In this document: in pieces, positions 45,886-55,526 of the stretch
Numbering within the stretch: the first letter of the stretch is position 1
How the letters are laid out: each line of letters begins with the position of its first letter
Origin: Mycobacterium colombiense
GTDB lineage: Bacteria > Actinomycetota > Actinomycetes > Mycobacteriales > Mycobacteriaceae
Length of the DNA: 64,000 nt
Direction: 5' to 3'
NCBI RefSeq assembly: GCF_001953985.1
Contig: NZ_MBEI01000043.1
Coordinates: 1 to 64,000, forward strand
Program-made: the position numbers and the translations under genes
Notes under the pieces: model-generated
Database searches by the model: none
The model's input: the letters and a program-made list of their open reading frames with translations, nothing else
What the model was told of the DNA's origin: nothing

Positions 45886-47456
45886 CGTGACCTCCGCCGT
45901 TTCCGCCGATCCCGCAGCGACACCCACGCCGCTCGGCAGTCCGCCACCCCGTCGGCGGGCAAGCCCAGGCCGTCGATCAGCACGCGGCGGTCGACGACGT
46001 CGAGCGCCTTCTCGATCTCGTTGGCCTTCAGCAGCAGGTCCACATCGCAGGCGAGTTCGGCATCGGCGTGCGCCGGCGCGGGGATGGGCAGCTGCTCGGC
46101 CTCGCGGGGCTCGAGCTCCAGCACGCCGCCACCGTAGCTGCGGCCCATGATCTCGGCGAAGGCGAACGTCACGCTGTTGTGGAACGCGGCGGCCAGCGCG
46201 GCCGGTTCGACCCGGGCGGTCAGGCGCACCCGGTGCACGGTGTCGGTGCTCGTGGCCGCCGCGGCGTTGGCGGTCAGCCGCGGCGCCCGGTGGATCTGGC
46301 GCAGCAGGAACAGGTCGGGCACCCACAGCGACGGCGTGACCCACCACGGCTTGCGGATCGAGCACTTGTAGCCGCGGTGCACCCCGGCCGCCTCGCCGGC
46401 GCGGATGTGGGCTCTTAACGCTGGATCGGCCGGTTGGGGCGGCGCGTTGAGCAGCCAGCTGCGCTGCCCGGCGGCGAGATCGGTTGCGCGGCAATCGGTG
46501 TCGTAGACGAGCCCGGACAGCTGGGCGCTGCGCGAGACCAGCGGGACGCAGTGCGGCCGCAACCCCAGCTCGCCGGCCTGGGCGTCGGTGAAGGTGAAGA
46601 AGGCGTTGCGTCCGGTCACGATGCCGACGTCGACCTCGGCGACCGATCCGAGCCGGGTCAGGCTGCCCGAGCTTCTGAGCCCCCGCAGCAGCCGGATCGC
46701 GGCGGGGTCCAGAAAGTACTTGGTCCACTTCTCGTCCTCGTGTAAGAGCGCCGGCGCCGATGCGACGTCCAGGTCGGCCTCAGCCAGGGCGTCGGCGTCC
46801 CCGAGGTGGACGGTGCGGATGCGCGCGGGGCCGGTGCCGACGACACCGCAGAACAACACGACCTCCTGCAGGATGCCGTCGAACACCAGGCGCTCGAAGG
46901 TCAGCAGGGTGATCTCGCGGAACCGGCTCAGCAGGAAGTCGCGCAGCTGCGCGGCGTAGGTGACCTGCAGCAGCTCGGCCGGCAGCACCAGGCCTACCCG
47001 TCCGCCGTCGCGCGCCAGCACGGTGCTCGCCACCACGAACGGGACCCAGGCGTTGGTCAGCCGGGTGGGCCGCAGACCCTCGCGCCGCATCAGGTCCAGC
47101 GCCGGGTCGCGCTGCCGCGACGACCAGTTGCCGAACCGGATGTAGGGCGGGTTGCCGGCGACCCCGTCCCAGCCGCCGGCCTCGGCGGTGGCGAGCCAGG
47201 CGAACAGGCTCTCGGCGTCGACGGGAGCGAACCGGCGGGACTTGGCCGCCTCGTCGGCGATCAGCTCGACGCCGCGGACCTGGTCGCTGAGCCGGGCCAG
47301 CTCGCGCAGGATGGCGCCGTCGCCGCAGGAGGGTTCGACGATCTTGGGCCCCGCCGCGCGGACCCAGGCGGCCAGGAAGCGGGCCACCGGCGCCGGGGTG
47401 TAATAGCCGCCGCGGACCTTGTCGGCCGAGGCCGTCGCCTTGCCCGCGAACTTCAT
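45882..47456 (-). CDS. mamA: DNA adenine-N6 methyltransferase MamA
   Basis: This 524-residue protein is the homologue of Rv3263 (MamA), a type IIG-like orphan adenine methyltransferase that methylates CTCCAG/CTGGAG in M. tuberculosis and alters promoters overlapping that site. The SAM motif is VEPSCGDGAIL (about 40-50), the catalytic motif is GNPPY with N102-Y105, and TPAPVARFLA is motif X. The C-terminal half (about 270-520) would be the target recognition part. No restriction nuclease motif is evident. The Nudix gene follows with a 4-bp overlap; fbiB ends 10 bp before its start. Confidence 0.93.
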   Translation of the reverse strand: MKFAGKATASADKVRGGYYTPAPVARFLAAWVRAAGPKIVEPSCGDGAILRELARLSDQVRGVELIADEAAKSRRFAPVDAESLFAWLATAEAGGWDGVAGNPPYIRFGNWSSRQRDPALDLMRREGLRPTRLTNAWVPFVVASTVLARDGGRVGLVLPAELLQVTYAAQLRDFLLSRFREITLLTFERLVFDGILQEVVLFCGVVGTGPARIRTVHLGDADALAEADLDVASAPALLHEDEKWTKYFLDPAAIRLLRGLRSSGSLTRLGSVAEVDVGIVTGRNAFFTFTDAQAGELGLRPHCVPLVSRSAQLSGLVYDTDCRATDLAAGQRSWLLNAPPQPADPALRAHIRAGEAAGVHRGYKCSIRKPWWVTPSLWVPDLFLLRQIHRAPRLTANAAAATSTDTVHRVRLTARVEPAALAAAFHNSVTFAFAEIMGRSYGGGVLELEPREAEQLPIPAPAHADAELACDVDLLLKANEIEKALDVVDRRVLIDGLGLPADGVADCRAAWVSLRDRRKRRRSR

Positions 47457-47466
47457 GGGCTCAGTA

Positions 47467-48819
47467 TTACTTGCGGATCAGCAGATCACCGGGGTCTGCC
47501 GGATCGCGCGGCCCGGCCGGGTCGGCGGCATAGCCGATGGCGATGGCGCCCAACGGCTCCCAGTCGGCGGGCAGTTCGAGCTCGGCGCGCACCAGGTCGG
47601 CGGCGAAGATCGTCGAGCCGATCCAGCAGCTGCCCAGCCCGCGCACCGCCAGCGCGACCAGCAGAGCCTGCACGGCCGCGCCGACCGCGACGGTGAACAT
47701 GGTGTGCTCGGCCTCGGTGCGGGCGGCGTCGGGATAGGCGTGGGCGCCGTCGGGCACCAGGATCGGGATGACGACTTCGGGCGCGTCGTAGAGGATCTGG
47801 CCGCGCGCGACCCGGCGGTCGATGGAGTCGGCGGGCCGGCCGTCACCGGCGAGGTCGGCGCGCCACTTGTCCTTCATGCGGTCCAGCAGCCGGGTCCGGG
47901 TGGCCGGGGTGCGCAGCCAGACGAACCGCACCGGGCGGGTGTGGTGCGGCGCCGGTGCGGTCAGCGCCTCGGCGACGGCGGCCTCCAGCAGATCGGCCGG
48001 CACCGGCTCGGCGCTGAACCGGCGCACCGATCGGCGCAGCAGCTGCGCCTCGCGCCGGCCCATCTCCACGGCCTCGGCGGTGCCAAGCCAGAACAGGTCT
48101 TCGGTGCCCGGCCGCAGCAACTGCCGCGCCGTGGAGCCGTCGTCGGTCACGGACAGGCCGCGCACCACCGCCACCGGCATCGCGGTCAGTTTGCCCTTGA
48201 CCAGATCGGCGGCCGCGGCGATCTCGTCGGCGATCGCGACCTCGGTGACCAGCAGCTCGTTGCCGTGCTGATCGACGGCCCCCGAATAGCCGTGCAGCAC
48301 AGCCAGACCCGCCGCGCCCACGGCCGCGTCGGTCTGGCCGTTGCGCCACGCGCGGCCCATCGTGTCGGTGATGACCACGGCGACCTCGACGCCGAGCCGC
48401 TCGCGCAGCCCGGCGCGCAGCGCCGCGGCGCTGCCGTCCGGGTCGACCGGCAGCAGCGCCAGCTCGTCGCGGCCGACGTTGGATCCGTCCACGCCGGCGG
48501 CGGCCTGCACCAGGCCGATCCGGTTCTCGGTGATCAGGGTTCGGCCCTTGCGGGCGAGCACCCGGACGGCTTCGTCGTCGACCAGCTTGCGCCTCAGCTC
48601 GTCGCGCTCCTCGGGATCCCGCGGCGCCGGCACCAGCCGGCCCTCGCACTTGGACACCGCCTTGCTGGTGACCACGACGACGTCGCCGTCGCGCAGCCAC
48701 GGCGCGGCCGCGGCGACGGCGGCGCCCAGATCGTCGCCCGGCCGGAACTCGGGCAGCCCGGCGACGGGCAGGATTTCGATGGCGGCGGCGCTGCCGTGCT
48801 CGCCCGGCGGAGAGGTCAC
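47467..48819 (-). CDS. fbiB: Coenzyme F420:L-glutamate ligase/dehydro-F420 reductase FbiB
   Basis: This 450-residue bifunctional enzyme (Rv3262) adds the glutamate tail of F420 and reduces dehydro-F420-0. The N-terminal ligase domain (about 1-245) has [16 protein letters not shown], the GTP/metal region [17 protein letters not shown] and [15 protein letters not shown]. The C-terminal nitroreductase-fold domain (about 250-440) binds FMN, with [14 protein letters not shown] and [12 protein letters not shown]. The GTG start overlaps the fbiA stop as GTGA. F420 serves many mycobacterial oxidoreductases and activates nitroimidazole drugs. Confidence 0.96.
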   Translation of the reverse strand: MTSPPGEHGSAAAIEILPVAGLPEFRPGDDLGAAVAAAAPWLRDGDVVVVTSKAVSKCEGRLVPAPRDPEERDELRRKLVDDEAVRVLARKGRTLITENRIGLVQAAAGVDGSNVGRDELALLPVDPDGSAAALRAGLRERLGVEVAVVITDTMGRAWRNGQTDAAVGAAGLAVLHGYSGAVDQHGNELLVTEVAIADEIAAAADLVKGKLTAMPVAVVRGLSVTDDGSTARQLLRPGTEDLFWLGTAEAVEMGRREAQLLRRSVRRFSAEPVPADLLEAAVAEALTAPAPHHTRPVRFVWLRTPATRTRLLDRMKDKWRADLAGDGRPADSIDRRVARGQILYDAPEVVIPILVPDGAHAYPDAARTEAEHTMFTVAVGAAVQALLVALAVRGLGSCWIGSTIFAADLVRAELELPADWEPLGAIAIGYAADPAGPRDPADPGDLLIRK

Positions 48820-49811
48820 GGACCCACCCCCGCGAGGTCCAGCCCGGCCCGGACCATCTCGGCCGTCGCCGCCGGGTCGGTCATCACCAGGGGCACCGAG
48901 CGCACCTTGACGCCGTCGATGTCGGCATGGTCGTCCTCGCTCACCAGCCAGCCGTCCAGGATGCCGGTGTCGCGGCGCGCGCCGTAGTGGCGGCCGACCG
49001 CCTCCGCGGTCGATTCCACCCCGATCACGGACAGGCAGGCATCGGCCATGCCGCGCAATGGCTTTCCACCGATGATCGGCGAGTACCCGACGATCGGTGC
49101 GCGCGCCGCGCGCAACGCTCCGCGAATGCCGGGGACGGCCAGGATGGCGCCGACGCTCACCACCGGGTTCGACGGCGCCAGCAGGATCACGTCGGCGTCC
49201 GCGATGGCCGCCGTGGCATCAGTTGTGGCGGCCGCCTTTTCGGCGCCGACGAAGGCGAAGCTGTGCGTGGGCACCTGGGCCCGGTAGCGGACCCACCACT
49301 CCTGGAAGTGGATGGCCCGCCGGCTGCCGTCGTCGGGATCGGTTATCACCACGTGGGTCTCGCACCGATCGTCGCTGGCGGGCAGCAGCCGCGCGCCGGG
49401 TTGCCAACGGTCGCACAGCGCCGTGGTGATCTGCGACAGGGGGTAGCCGGCGTTGAGCATCTGGGTGCGCACCAGGTGGGTGCCCAGGTCACGGTCGCCG
49501 AGCCCGAACCAGTCCGGCTGCACGCCGTAGCGCGCCAATTCCTCTTTGGCGTGCCAAGTTTCGTTCCGGTGACCCCACCCTCGCTCCGGATCTACACCTC
49601 CACCTAAGGTGTACATGCAGGTGTCCAAATCGGGGCAGACTCGCAGTCCGTGGATCCAGGCGTCATCGCCAATGTTGACGATCGCCGTCAGCTCGTGACT
49701 GCCGGCCTCCGGGCGCCGTTGCGATTGAAACTGACCGAGCCCGAACAGCTGTTGAACCCCCAGCAGGAAGCGGGCGCCGCCAACCCCACCGACCAGAACG
49801 GTGACCTTCAC
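48816..49811 (-). CDS. fbiA: F420 phosphoenolpyruvyl/2-phospholactate transferase FbiA
   Basis: This 331-residue enzyme (Rv3261, CofD family) joins the EPPG or LPPG donor to Fo to form (dehydro-)F420-0. The N-terminus [37 protein letters not shown] and the metal-binding [13 protein letters not shown] are family hallmarks. The GTG at 49811 gives exactly the H37Rv length; the longer open frame upstream is not conserved. TACTGT on the minus strand 8 bp upstream suggests a leaderless transcript. It is the first gene of fbiA-fbiB. Confidence 0.96.
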   Translation of the reverse strand: MKVTVLVGGVGGARFLLGVQQLFGLGQFQSQRRPEAGSHELTAIVNIGDDAWIHGLRVCPDLDTCMYTLGGGVDPERGWGHRNETWHAKEELARYGVQPDWFGLGDRDLGTHLVRTQMLNAGYPLSQITTALCDRWQPGARLLPASDDRCETHVVITDPDDGSRRAIHFQEWWVRYRAQVPTHSFAFVGAEKAAATTDATAAIADADVILLAPSNPVVSVGAILAVPGIRGALRAARAPIVGYSPIIGGKPLRGMADACLSVIGVESTAEAVGRHYGARRDTGILDGWLVSEDDHADIDGVKVRSVPLVMTDPAATAEMVRAGLDLAGVGP

Positions 49812-49819
49812 ATTGCACG

Positions 49820-49825
49820 ACAGTA
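49820..49825 (-). promoter_or_regulatory. Candidate -10 hexamer of leaderless fbiA
   Basis: TACTGT on the minus strand ends 8 bp before the GTG at 49811. Confidence 0.5.
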
Positions 49826-50002
49826 CTGCCCGGCCGCAGTGCTGTGACGGGCCCATTGGGGGTGCCTCAAAGTTGCGGTTCCCCAGCGGTTGTGGGCAAC
49901 GCGTGGGAAAGTTGAGGGCCGTGTGATCGACACGCCGAACGCCCAAAACAACAGAAACGCCGAAATTCGATCACGAGATGGTATGGAAATGCGCCGAAGT
50001 GC

Positions 50003-50031
50003 TTGACCCGGCAGATCAACCCGTGTCTAAT
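50003..50031 (+). promoter_or_regulatory. SigA-type promoter of whiB2
   Basis: TTGACC (50003-50008), a 17-bp spacer and TCTAAT (50026-50031) form a near-consensus housekeeping promoter. Transcription would start near 50038, leaving a 5' leader of about 135 nt before the ATG. Confidence 0.75.
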
Positions 50032-50173
50032 CACAACAGTGTCATTTCCCGGTTGGCCGGCCGACTCCGGTGTCGCAGACCGAGATTCGATCACTTGTTC
50101 GAATTGTCTGTACATCAGAACAGTGGGAAACCAATCACACTCTCTCAATCAAGCTGAGGAGGCGGACGACCGT

Positions 50174-50539
50174 ATGTCTTACGAAACTTTTCGAAGCGCC
50201 ATGGCGAGCACGCCGCACACCGACATCGACCCGGCACTGGACCGCCCCGCTCGGCCGCATTTGACCGTGGTTCCTGATGCGCCAATCGCTTTCGAGCCCG
50301 AGCCCTTGCCGGAGCCGGCCGCCGACCAGTGGCAGGACCGCGCGCTGTGCGCCCAGACCGACCCCGAGGCCTTCTTCCCGGAAAAGGGTGGTTCCACCCG
50401 CGAGGCGAAGAAGATCTGCCTGGGTTGCGAGGTGCGTCATGAGTGCCTCGAGTACGCCCTCGAGCACGACGAGCGCTTCGGTATCTGGGGCGGTTTGTCC
50501 GAACGCGAGCGCCGCCGCCTCAAGCGCGGCATAATCTGA
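50174..50539 (+). CDS. whiB2: WhiB2 iron-sulfur transcription factor
   Basis: This 121-residue protein is WhiB2 (Rv3260c; WhmD in M. smegmatis), an essential regulator of septation. The four iron-sulfur cysteines are C59, C82, C85 and C91 (CxnCxxCxxxxxC), followed by the GIWGG turn (103-107) and the basic tail SERERRRLKRGII. The ATG at 50174 has GAGGAGG about 12 bp upstream and gives the MSYE start of WhmD-type proteins. The H37Rv annotation is shorter (about 89 residues) and would start at the GTG in front of VPDAP. Confidence 0.96.
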   Translation: MSYETFRSAMASTPHTDIDPALDRPARPHLTVVPDAPIAFEPEPLPEPAADQWQDRALCAQTDPEAFFPEKGGSTREAKKICLGCEVRHECLEYALEHDERFGIWGGLSERERRRLKRGII

Positions 50540-50610
50540 CCCATCCTGATCGCAACGCGCGCTGAGCGTTAAGCCTCCAGCGTTCAACGCGCGACGCGCA
50601 ACGGAAAAAG

Positions 50611-51033
50611 CTATTCGTCGTCGATCGTCGGATCGATGACCGACGGCTCAACGTCGAGATAGATGGCGACCTGGGCCACCAGGATTTCGTGCAGCAGGTC
50701 GCCGAGTTCGACGGTGTCTTTCGCCCGTCGCTCAATTGGCTTGCGGAACAACACAATTCGTGCCCGCGTGGAGTTGCCGCGGATGTCGACGCCGGCCGGG
50801 ATCAACCGCGCCAGCGGGATCGGCCCATCGGCGATCACCTCGGGTGGCCACTGCACACTCTCGGGATCCTTGGCCGAGATGCGGGGAATCTCGTCGACCG
50901 CCACGTCCAGTTCGGCCAGCCGGTCCTGCCAGCTCCGCTCGATGGGCTCGTAGGCCTCCAGCACCGCCATGTCGAACCGCTCGGCGCGGCTGCGCCACCC
51001 CGGTACGGTCGGCGGCAACAGCGGGCCGCGCAT
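50611..51033 (-). CDS. Zincin-like metallopeptidase-family protein with degenerate active site (Rv3259 homologue)
   Basis: This 140-residue protein belongs to the minimal zincin-like family (PF06262 type). It begins MRGPLLPPTVPGWRSRAERF and has the conserved core PRISAKDPESVQWPPEV and ARIVLFRKPIERRAKD. The expected HExxH helix reads LLHEILVAQVAIY, so the second zinc histidine is missing and hydrolysis is unlikely. The ATG at 51033 gives the same start as the H37Rv protein; the open frame extends 41 codons upstream without conservation. Function unknown. It is convergent with whiB2 and divergent from the DUF3499 gene. Confidence 0.88.
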   Translation of the reverse strand: MRGPLLPPTVPGWRSRAERFDMAVLEAYEPIERSWQDRLAELDVAVDEIPRISAKDPESVQWPPEVIADGPIPLARLIPAGVDIRGNSTRARIVLFRKPIERRAKDTVELGDLLHEILVAQVAIYLDVEPSVIDPTIDDE

Positions 51034-51208
51034 ATCGCGGCCCCTGCGAAAGAGTCGATGGCTAGCGGTCCGCCGCGGAGCCGAACCGTCGGAAAACCGA
51101 TCTCTTCGCGGGGAGCTGCGCGAATCGCCCACGCGCCGATGGTAACGGTTGCACATCGAGGGCCCGGGAGTTGCGCGTGTCCGGCGCTTCGGCGGCGTTT
51201 GCGCACGA

Positions 51209-51214
51209 TAGCCT
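51209..51214 (+). promoter_or_regulatory. Candidate -10 hexamer of the DUF3499 gene
   Basis: TAGCCT ends 7 bp before the GTG at 51222, consistent with leaderless transcription and supporting that start. Confidence 0.5.
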
Positions 51215-51221
51215 TTCGAGC

Positions 51222-51656
51222 GTGAACGTTCCCCGTCGCTGTTGCCGGCCCGGGTGCCCGCACTACGCCGTGGCGACCCTGACGTTCGTCTATTCGGACT
51301 CGACGGCAGTCGTCGGTCCGTTGGCGACCGCGCGGGAACCGCATTCCTGGGACTTGTGCGTCAACCATGCCGGCCGGATCACCGCGCCCCGCGGGTGGGA
51401 GCTGGTGCGCCATGCCGGCCCGCTGCCCACCCATCCGGACGAGGACGACTTGGTCGCCCTGGCCGACGCGGTGCGCCGGGGCGGCGATCGCGGCGCGCCG
51501 TACGCGGCGACACCGGTAAGCGGCTTCGCCGACGCGCACATCCATCACGCCGGGTCTCAGGCCACCGCGCCCAGCAGCAGCCTGCTGGCACCGCCCGAGC
51601 ATCGCTCCGGACGGCGCCGCGGACATCTGCGGGTGTTGCCCGATCCCAGTGACTAG
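51222..51656 (+). CDS. DUF3499 family protein (Rv3258c homologue)
   Basis: This 144-residue actinobacterial protein begins VNVPRRCCRPGCPHYAVATL. The CCRPGC cysteines, a later cysteine in SWDLCVNHAGR and a nearby histidine suggest a small zinc-finger-like domain in the first 60 residues. The rest is low-complexity and His/Ala/Pro-rich. The family has no known role. It sits 119 bp upstream of pmmA. Confidence 0.88.
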   Translation: MNVPRRCCRPGCPHYAVATLTFVYSDSTAVVGPLATAREPHSWDLCVNHAGRITAPRGWELVRHAGPLPTHPDEDDLVALADAVRRGGDRGAPYAATPVSGFADAHIHHAGSQATAPSSSLLAPPEHRSGRRRGHLRVLPDPSD

Positions 51657-51775
51657 TGCGTGGCGACCCGCGGCGCTGACCGACCGGACGCGAAATCCCC
51701 ACGCACCGCGGCGGCTCCAGTTCTCCGCGGCCCGATAGGCTGACGGCCAAGAGTTCACGTCGTCAGGAGTCCCGC

Positions 51776-53173
51776 ATGTCTCGGCCCGCCGCGACTGTCC
51801 ACCGTGTCGTCAAGGCTTACGACGTGCGTGGGCTAGTCGGCGAAGAGCTCGACCAGCCGCTGGTCACCGATCTCGGCGCAGCCTTCGCCAAACTCATGCG
51901 CGGCGAGGGCGCCCGCCAGGTCGTGATCGGCCACGACATGCGCGACAGTTCACCCACGCTGGCCGCCGCGTTCGCCGCCGGCGTGACCAACCAGGGACTG
52001 GATGTGGTGCGCATCGGCCTGGCGTCCACCGATCAGCTCTACTTCGCCTCCGGGCTGCTGGACTGCCCCGGCGCCATGTTCACCGCGAGCCACAACCCGG
52101 CGGCCTACAACGGCATCAAGCTGTGCCGGGCGGGGGCCAAACCGGTCGGCGCCGAGACCGGCCTGCGCGTGGTCGCCGATGACGTGATCGCCGGCGTCGA
52201 GGGTTACGACGGGACACCGGGCAGCGTGAGCGATCGCGACGTGCTGGCCGACTACGGACAGTTCCTGCGATCGCTGGTGAACACCTCCGGGCTCCGCCCG
52301 CTGCGGGTGGCCGTGGACGCCGGCAACGGCATGGCCGGTCTGACGACGCCCGCCGTCCTCGGCCCGATCGGCTCGATCACGTTGGAGCCGTTGTACTTCG
52401 AGCTCGACGGCTCGTTTCCCAATCACGAGGCCAACCCGCTCGACCCCGCCAACCTGGTGGACCTGCAGGCCTATGTGCGTGAGACCGGCGCCGACATCGG
52501 GCTGGCCTTCGACGGCGACGCCGACCGCTGCTTTGTGGTCGACGAACGCGGCAACCCGGTGTCGCCGTCGACGGTGACCAGCCTGGTGGCCGCCCGCGAG
52601 CTGGGCCGCGAGATCGGCGCGACGATCATCCACAACGTGATCACCTCGCGCGCGGTGCCCGAACTCGTCGCCGAACGCGGCGGCACGCCGCTGCGGTCCC
52701 GGGTGGGGCACTCCTATATCAAGGCGCTGATGGCCGACACCGGCGCGATCTTCGGCGGTGAGCATTCGGCGCACTACTACTTCCGCGACTTCTGGGGCGC
52801 CGACTCCGGGATGCTGGCGGCGCTGTACGTGCTGGCCGCGCTCGGCGAGCAGGACCGCCCGCTGTCGGAGGTCACCGCGGACTACCAGCGCTACGAATCG
52901 TCCGGCGAAATCAACTTCACGGTTTCCGACGCCGGGCAGTGCACCGAGGCGGTGCTGAAGTCGTTCGGCACCCGGATTCACTCCCTCGACCACGTGGACG
53001 GGGTCACGGCCGACCTGGGCGACGGCAGCTGGTTCAACCTGCGCAGCTCCAACACCGAGCCGTTGCTGCGGCTGAACGTGGAGGCCCGCACGGCCGAGGA
53101 CGTGGCCGCGGTCGTCGCCCAGATCAGTGCCGAAATCGCCACGACGACCTCGGGCGTGAAGGCCGCGACGTGA
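51776..53173 (+). CDS. pmmA: Phosphomannomutase (PmmA/ManB of Rv3257c type)
   Basis: This 465-residue alpha-D-phosphohexomutase (Rv3257c) converts mannose-6-phosphate to mannose-1-phosphate. The phosphoserine loop is MFTASHNPAAYNG with S105, the metal loop is LAFDGDADRCF, the sugar loop is FGGEHSAHYYF and the phosphate loop is LRSSNTEPLLRLNVEA. Its length equals the H37Rv protein. AGGAG precedes the ATG. It links ManA, encoded 1 kb downstream, to the guanylyltransferase at 44.2 kb in GDP-mannose synthesis. The stop overlaps the next start. Confidence 0.96.
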   Translation: MSRPAATVHRVVKAYDVRGLVGEELDQPLVTDLGAAFAKLMRGEGARQVVIGHDMRDSSPTLAAAFAAGVTNQGLDVVRIGLASTDQLYFASGLLDCPGAMFTASHNPAAYNGIKLCRAGAKPVGAETGLRVVADDVIAGVEGYDGTPGSVSDRDVLADYGQFLRSLVNTSGLRPLRVAVDAGNGMAGLTTPAVLGPIGSITLEPLYFELDGSFPNHEANPLDPANLVDLQAYVRETGADIGLAFDGDADRCFVVDERGNPVSPSTVTSLVAARELGREIGATIIHNVITSRAVPELVAERGGTPLRSRVGHSYIKALMADTGAIFGGEHSAHYYFRDFWGADSGMLAALYVLAALGEQDRPLSEVTADYQRYESSGEINFTVSDAGQCTEAVLKSFGTRIHSLDHVDGVTADLGDGSWFNLRSSNTEPLLRLNVEARTAEDVAAVVAQISAEIATTTSGVKAAT

Positions 53174-54291
53174 ACGCCACCCGGTCGATCGATCTCGAGG
53201 ACACCGAGGGCCTGCTGGCCGCCGACCGTGACGGCCTGCTGCGCGCCGTGTCCTCGGCCGGTGCCCAGGTGCGTGCGGTGGCCGCGGCGGTCGACGAGGG
53301 TGCGCTGGACCCGCTGCGCGCCGACGATCGTCCGCGCAGCGTCATCTGGGTGGCCGGGCGCGGTACCGCCGAGACGGCCGGGGCGATGCTGGCCGCCACG
53401 CTGGGGGGATCGGCCTCGCAGCCGTTCACGCTGACCGTTGAGGCGCCGCCATGGGTGGGCCCGCTCGACGTGCTGATCATCGCCGGCGACGATCCCGGTG
53501 ATCCCGCGCTGGTCGCCGCCGCGGCGACCGGCGTGCGCCGCGGCGCCCGGGTGGTGGTGGCCGCGACGTTCGAGGGCCCGCTGCGCGATTCCACCGCGGG
53601 GCGAGTGGCGGTGCTGTCGCCCCGGCTGTCGGTGCCCGACGAATTCGGCCTGTGCCGGTATCTGGCCGCCGGGCTGGCCGTGCTGCACGCCGTCGACCCG
53701 CGCCCGAGCGTCGACCTGGCGTTGCTGGCCGACGAGCTGGACGCCGAGGCGCTGCGCAACAGCGCCGCCCGCGAGTTGTTCACCAACCCGGCCAAGACCC
53801 TGGCCGCACGGATCGGCGAGCGCCAGGTGGCGCTGGCCGGCGACAGCGCCGCCACGCTGGCGCTGGCCCGGCACGGCAGCTCGACGCTGCTGCGGATCGC
53901 GCACCAGGTCACCGCGGCCACCTGCCTGGCCGACGCCGTCGTCGCCCTGCGCTCGGGAGCGTCGGCCGGTTTCGGGGCCGGCTTCGGAGATCCGGACGCC
54001 GCCCTGTTCCACGACGAAGAGATCGATGGACCGCTGCCGCAGCGACTGCGGGTGCTGGCGCTCACGCTGGCCGCCGAGCGCACTGTGGTGGCCGCCCGGC
54101 TGGCCGGCTTGAGCGACGCCGATCTGGTTGCTGCCGAGGACGTGCCCGAGGGGCCGGATGCGGCCGGGGGTCCGATCGGGTCCGACGGTTCCCGCGGGTC
54201 GGCCGGTGCTCAGCGCCCCGAGCAGCAACTGGCAGTATTGGCCCTCCGGCTGGAAATGGCCGCGGTTTATATGCGACTGGTGCGGGGATAG
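53170..54291 (+). CDS. SIS-domain/TobH-like protein (Rv3256c homologue)
   Basis: This 373-residue protein lies between two mannose-pathway enzymes and resembles the TobH/phosphosugar-isomerase (SIS) group. A Rossmann-like start (SVIWVAGRGTAETAGAMLAAT) is followed by VLIIAGDDPGDPALVAAAAT. The isomerase active-site residues cannot be identified with confidence. A Gly/Ser-rich insert near residues 325-345 is not typical. The GTG overlaps the pmmA stop as GTGA and manA starts 8 bp after its stop, so the three genes form one operon. Confidence 0.85.
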   Translation: MNATRSIDLEDTEGLLAADRDGLLRAVSSAGAQVRAVAAAVDEGALDPLRADDRPRSVIWVAGRGTAETAGAMLAATLGGSASQPFTLTVEAPPWVGPLDVLIIAGDDPGDPALVAAAATGVRRGARVVVAATFEGPLRDSTAGRVAVLSPRLSVPDEFGLCRYLAAGLAVLHAVDPRPSVDLALLADELDAEALRNSAARELFTNPAKTLAARIGERQVALAGDSAATLALARHGSSTLLRIAHQVTAATCLADAVVALRSGASAGFGAGFGDPDAALFHDEEIDGPLPQRLRVLALTLAAERTVVAARLAGLSDADLVAAEDVPEGPDAAGGPIGSDGSRGSAGAQRPEQQLAVLALRLEMAAVYMRLVRG

Positions 54292-54299
54292 ATACAACA

Positions 54300-55526
54300 G
54301 TGGAACTGCTTCGCGGTGCCTTGAGAACGTACGCCTGGGGTTCGCGTACTGCCATCGCCGAATTCACCGAGCGTCCGGTGCCGGCGGCGCACCCCGAGGC
54401 GGAGCTCTGGTTCGGCGCGCACCCCGGCGATCCGGCCTGGCTGGAGACGGGCAACGGCGAGATCACGTTGCTCGAGGCGCTGGGCGACGACCCGGAGGGT
54501 CAGCTCGGGCCGGTGTCGCGGGCGCGCTTCGGGGACGTGCTGCCGTTCCTGGTGAAGGTGCTGGCCGCCGACGAGCCGCTGTCGCTGCAGGCCCACCCGA
54601 GCGCCGCGCAGGCGGCCGAGGGGTACATGCGCGAGGAGCGGGTCGGCATCCCGCTGAACTCGCCGGTGCGCAACTACCGCGACATGTCGCACAAGCCCGA
54701 GCTGCTGGTGGCGCTGCATCCGTTCGAGGCGCTGGCCGGATTCCGTCAGGCCGCGCGCACCGTCGAGTTGTTGCGGGCTCTGGCCGTCTCCGACCTCGAC
54801 CCCTACATCGACCTGCTGAACGACCAGTCCGACGCCGACGGCCTGCGCGCGCTGTTCACCACGTGGATCACCGCCCCGCAGCCCGACATCGACGTGCTGG
54901 TGACCGCCGTGCTGGACGGGGCCATCGCGTATGTCAGTTCGGGCGCAACCGAATTCGCCGCGGAGGCCAAGACGGTGCTCGAGCTCGGCGAACGCTATCC
55001 CGGTGACGCGGGCGTGCTGGCGGCGCTGCTGCTGAACCGCGTCAGCCTGGCGCCCGGCGAGGCCATCTTCGTCTCCGCCGGCAACCTGCACACCTACCTG
55101 CGGGGCTTCGCCGTCGAGGTGATGGCCAACTCCGACAACGTGTTACGTGGCGGCCTGACCCCCAAGCACGTCGACGTGCCTGAGCTGCTGCGCGTGCTGG
55201 ACTTCACGCCCACCACCGAGGAGCAACTGCGGCCGCGCATCCGCCGCGAGGGCTTCGGACTGATCTATGAGACACCGGCCGACGAGTTCGCCGTCGCGCT
55301 GCTGGAGCTCGACGACGAGTACGTCGGCCACGAGGTGGACGCGACGTGCACTCACGACGGTCCGCAGATCCTGTTGTGCAGCCAGGGTTGCACGACGGTG
55401 CACGGCAAGTCCGGCTCTCTGACGCTGAAGCGGGGGATGGCCGCCTGGGTGGCCGCCGACGACGCCCCGATCCGGCTGGTCGCGCACGAACCCACCAAGC
55501 TGTTCAGGGCGACGGTTGGGCTGTGA
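54300..55526 (+). CDS. manA: Mannose-6-phosphate isomerase ManA
   Basis: This 408-residue type I phosphomannose isomerase (Rv3255c) interconverts fructose-6-phosphate and mannose-6-phosphate. It begins MELLRGALRTYAWGSRTAIA. Zinc-site segments are LSLQAHPSAAQA, HKPELLVALHPFEAL and FVSAGNLHTYLRG. The GTG at 54300 gives the same length as the H37Rv enzyme. It opens the GDP-mannose route completed by PmmA and the guanylyltransferase. Its last 23 bp overlap the convergent monooxygenase gene. Confidence 0.96.
   Translation: MELLRGALRTYAWGSRTAIAEFTERPVPAAHPEAELWFGAHPGDPAWLETGNGEITLLEALGDDPEGQLGPVSRARFGDVLPFLVKVLAADEPLSLQAHPSAAQAAEGYMREERVGIPLNSPVRNYRDMSHKPELLVALHPFEALAGFRQAARTVELLRALAVSDLDPYIDLLNDQSDADGLRALFTTWITAPQPDIDVLVTAVLDGAIAYVSSGATEFAAEAKTVLELGERYPGDAGVLAALLLNRVSLAPGEAIFVSAGNLHTYLRGFAVEVMANSDNVLRGGLTPKHVDVPELLRVLDFTPTTEEQLRPRIRREGFGLIYETPADEFAVALLELDDEYVGHEVDATCTHDGPQILLCSQGCTTVHGKSGSLTLKRGMAAWVAADDAPIRLVAHEPTKLFRATVGL

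Larger units (their letters stand above)
49812..50173. other. 362-bp divergent region of fbiA and whiB2
   Basis: No gene is seen. The fbiA side has its -10 hexamer directly at the start. The whiB2 side has a SigA-type promoter at 50003-50031 and a leader of about 135 nt with a GAGGAGG ribosome site. The leader has no obvious open frame of its own. Confidence 0.7.
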
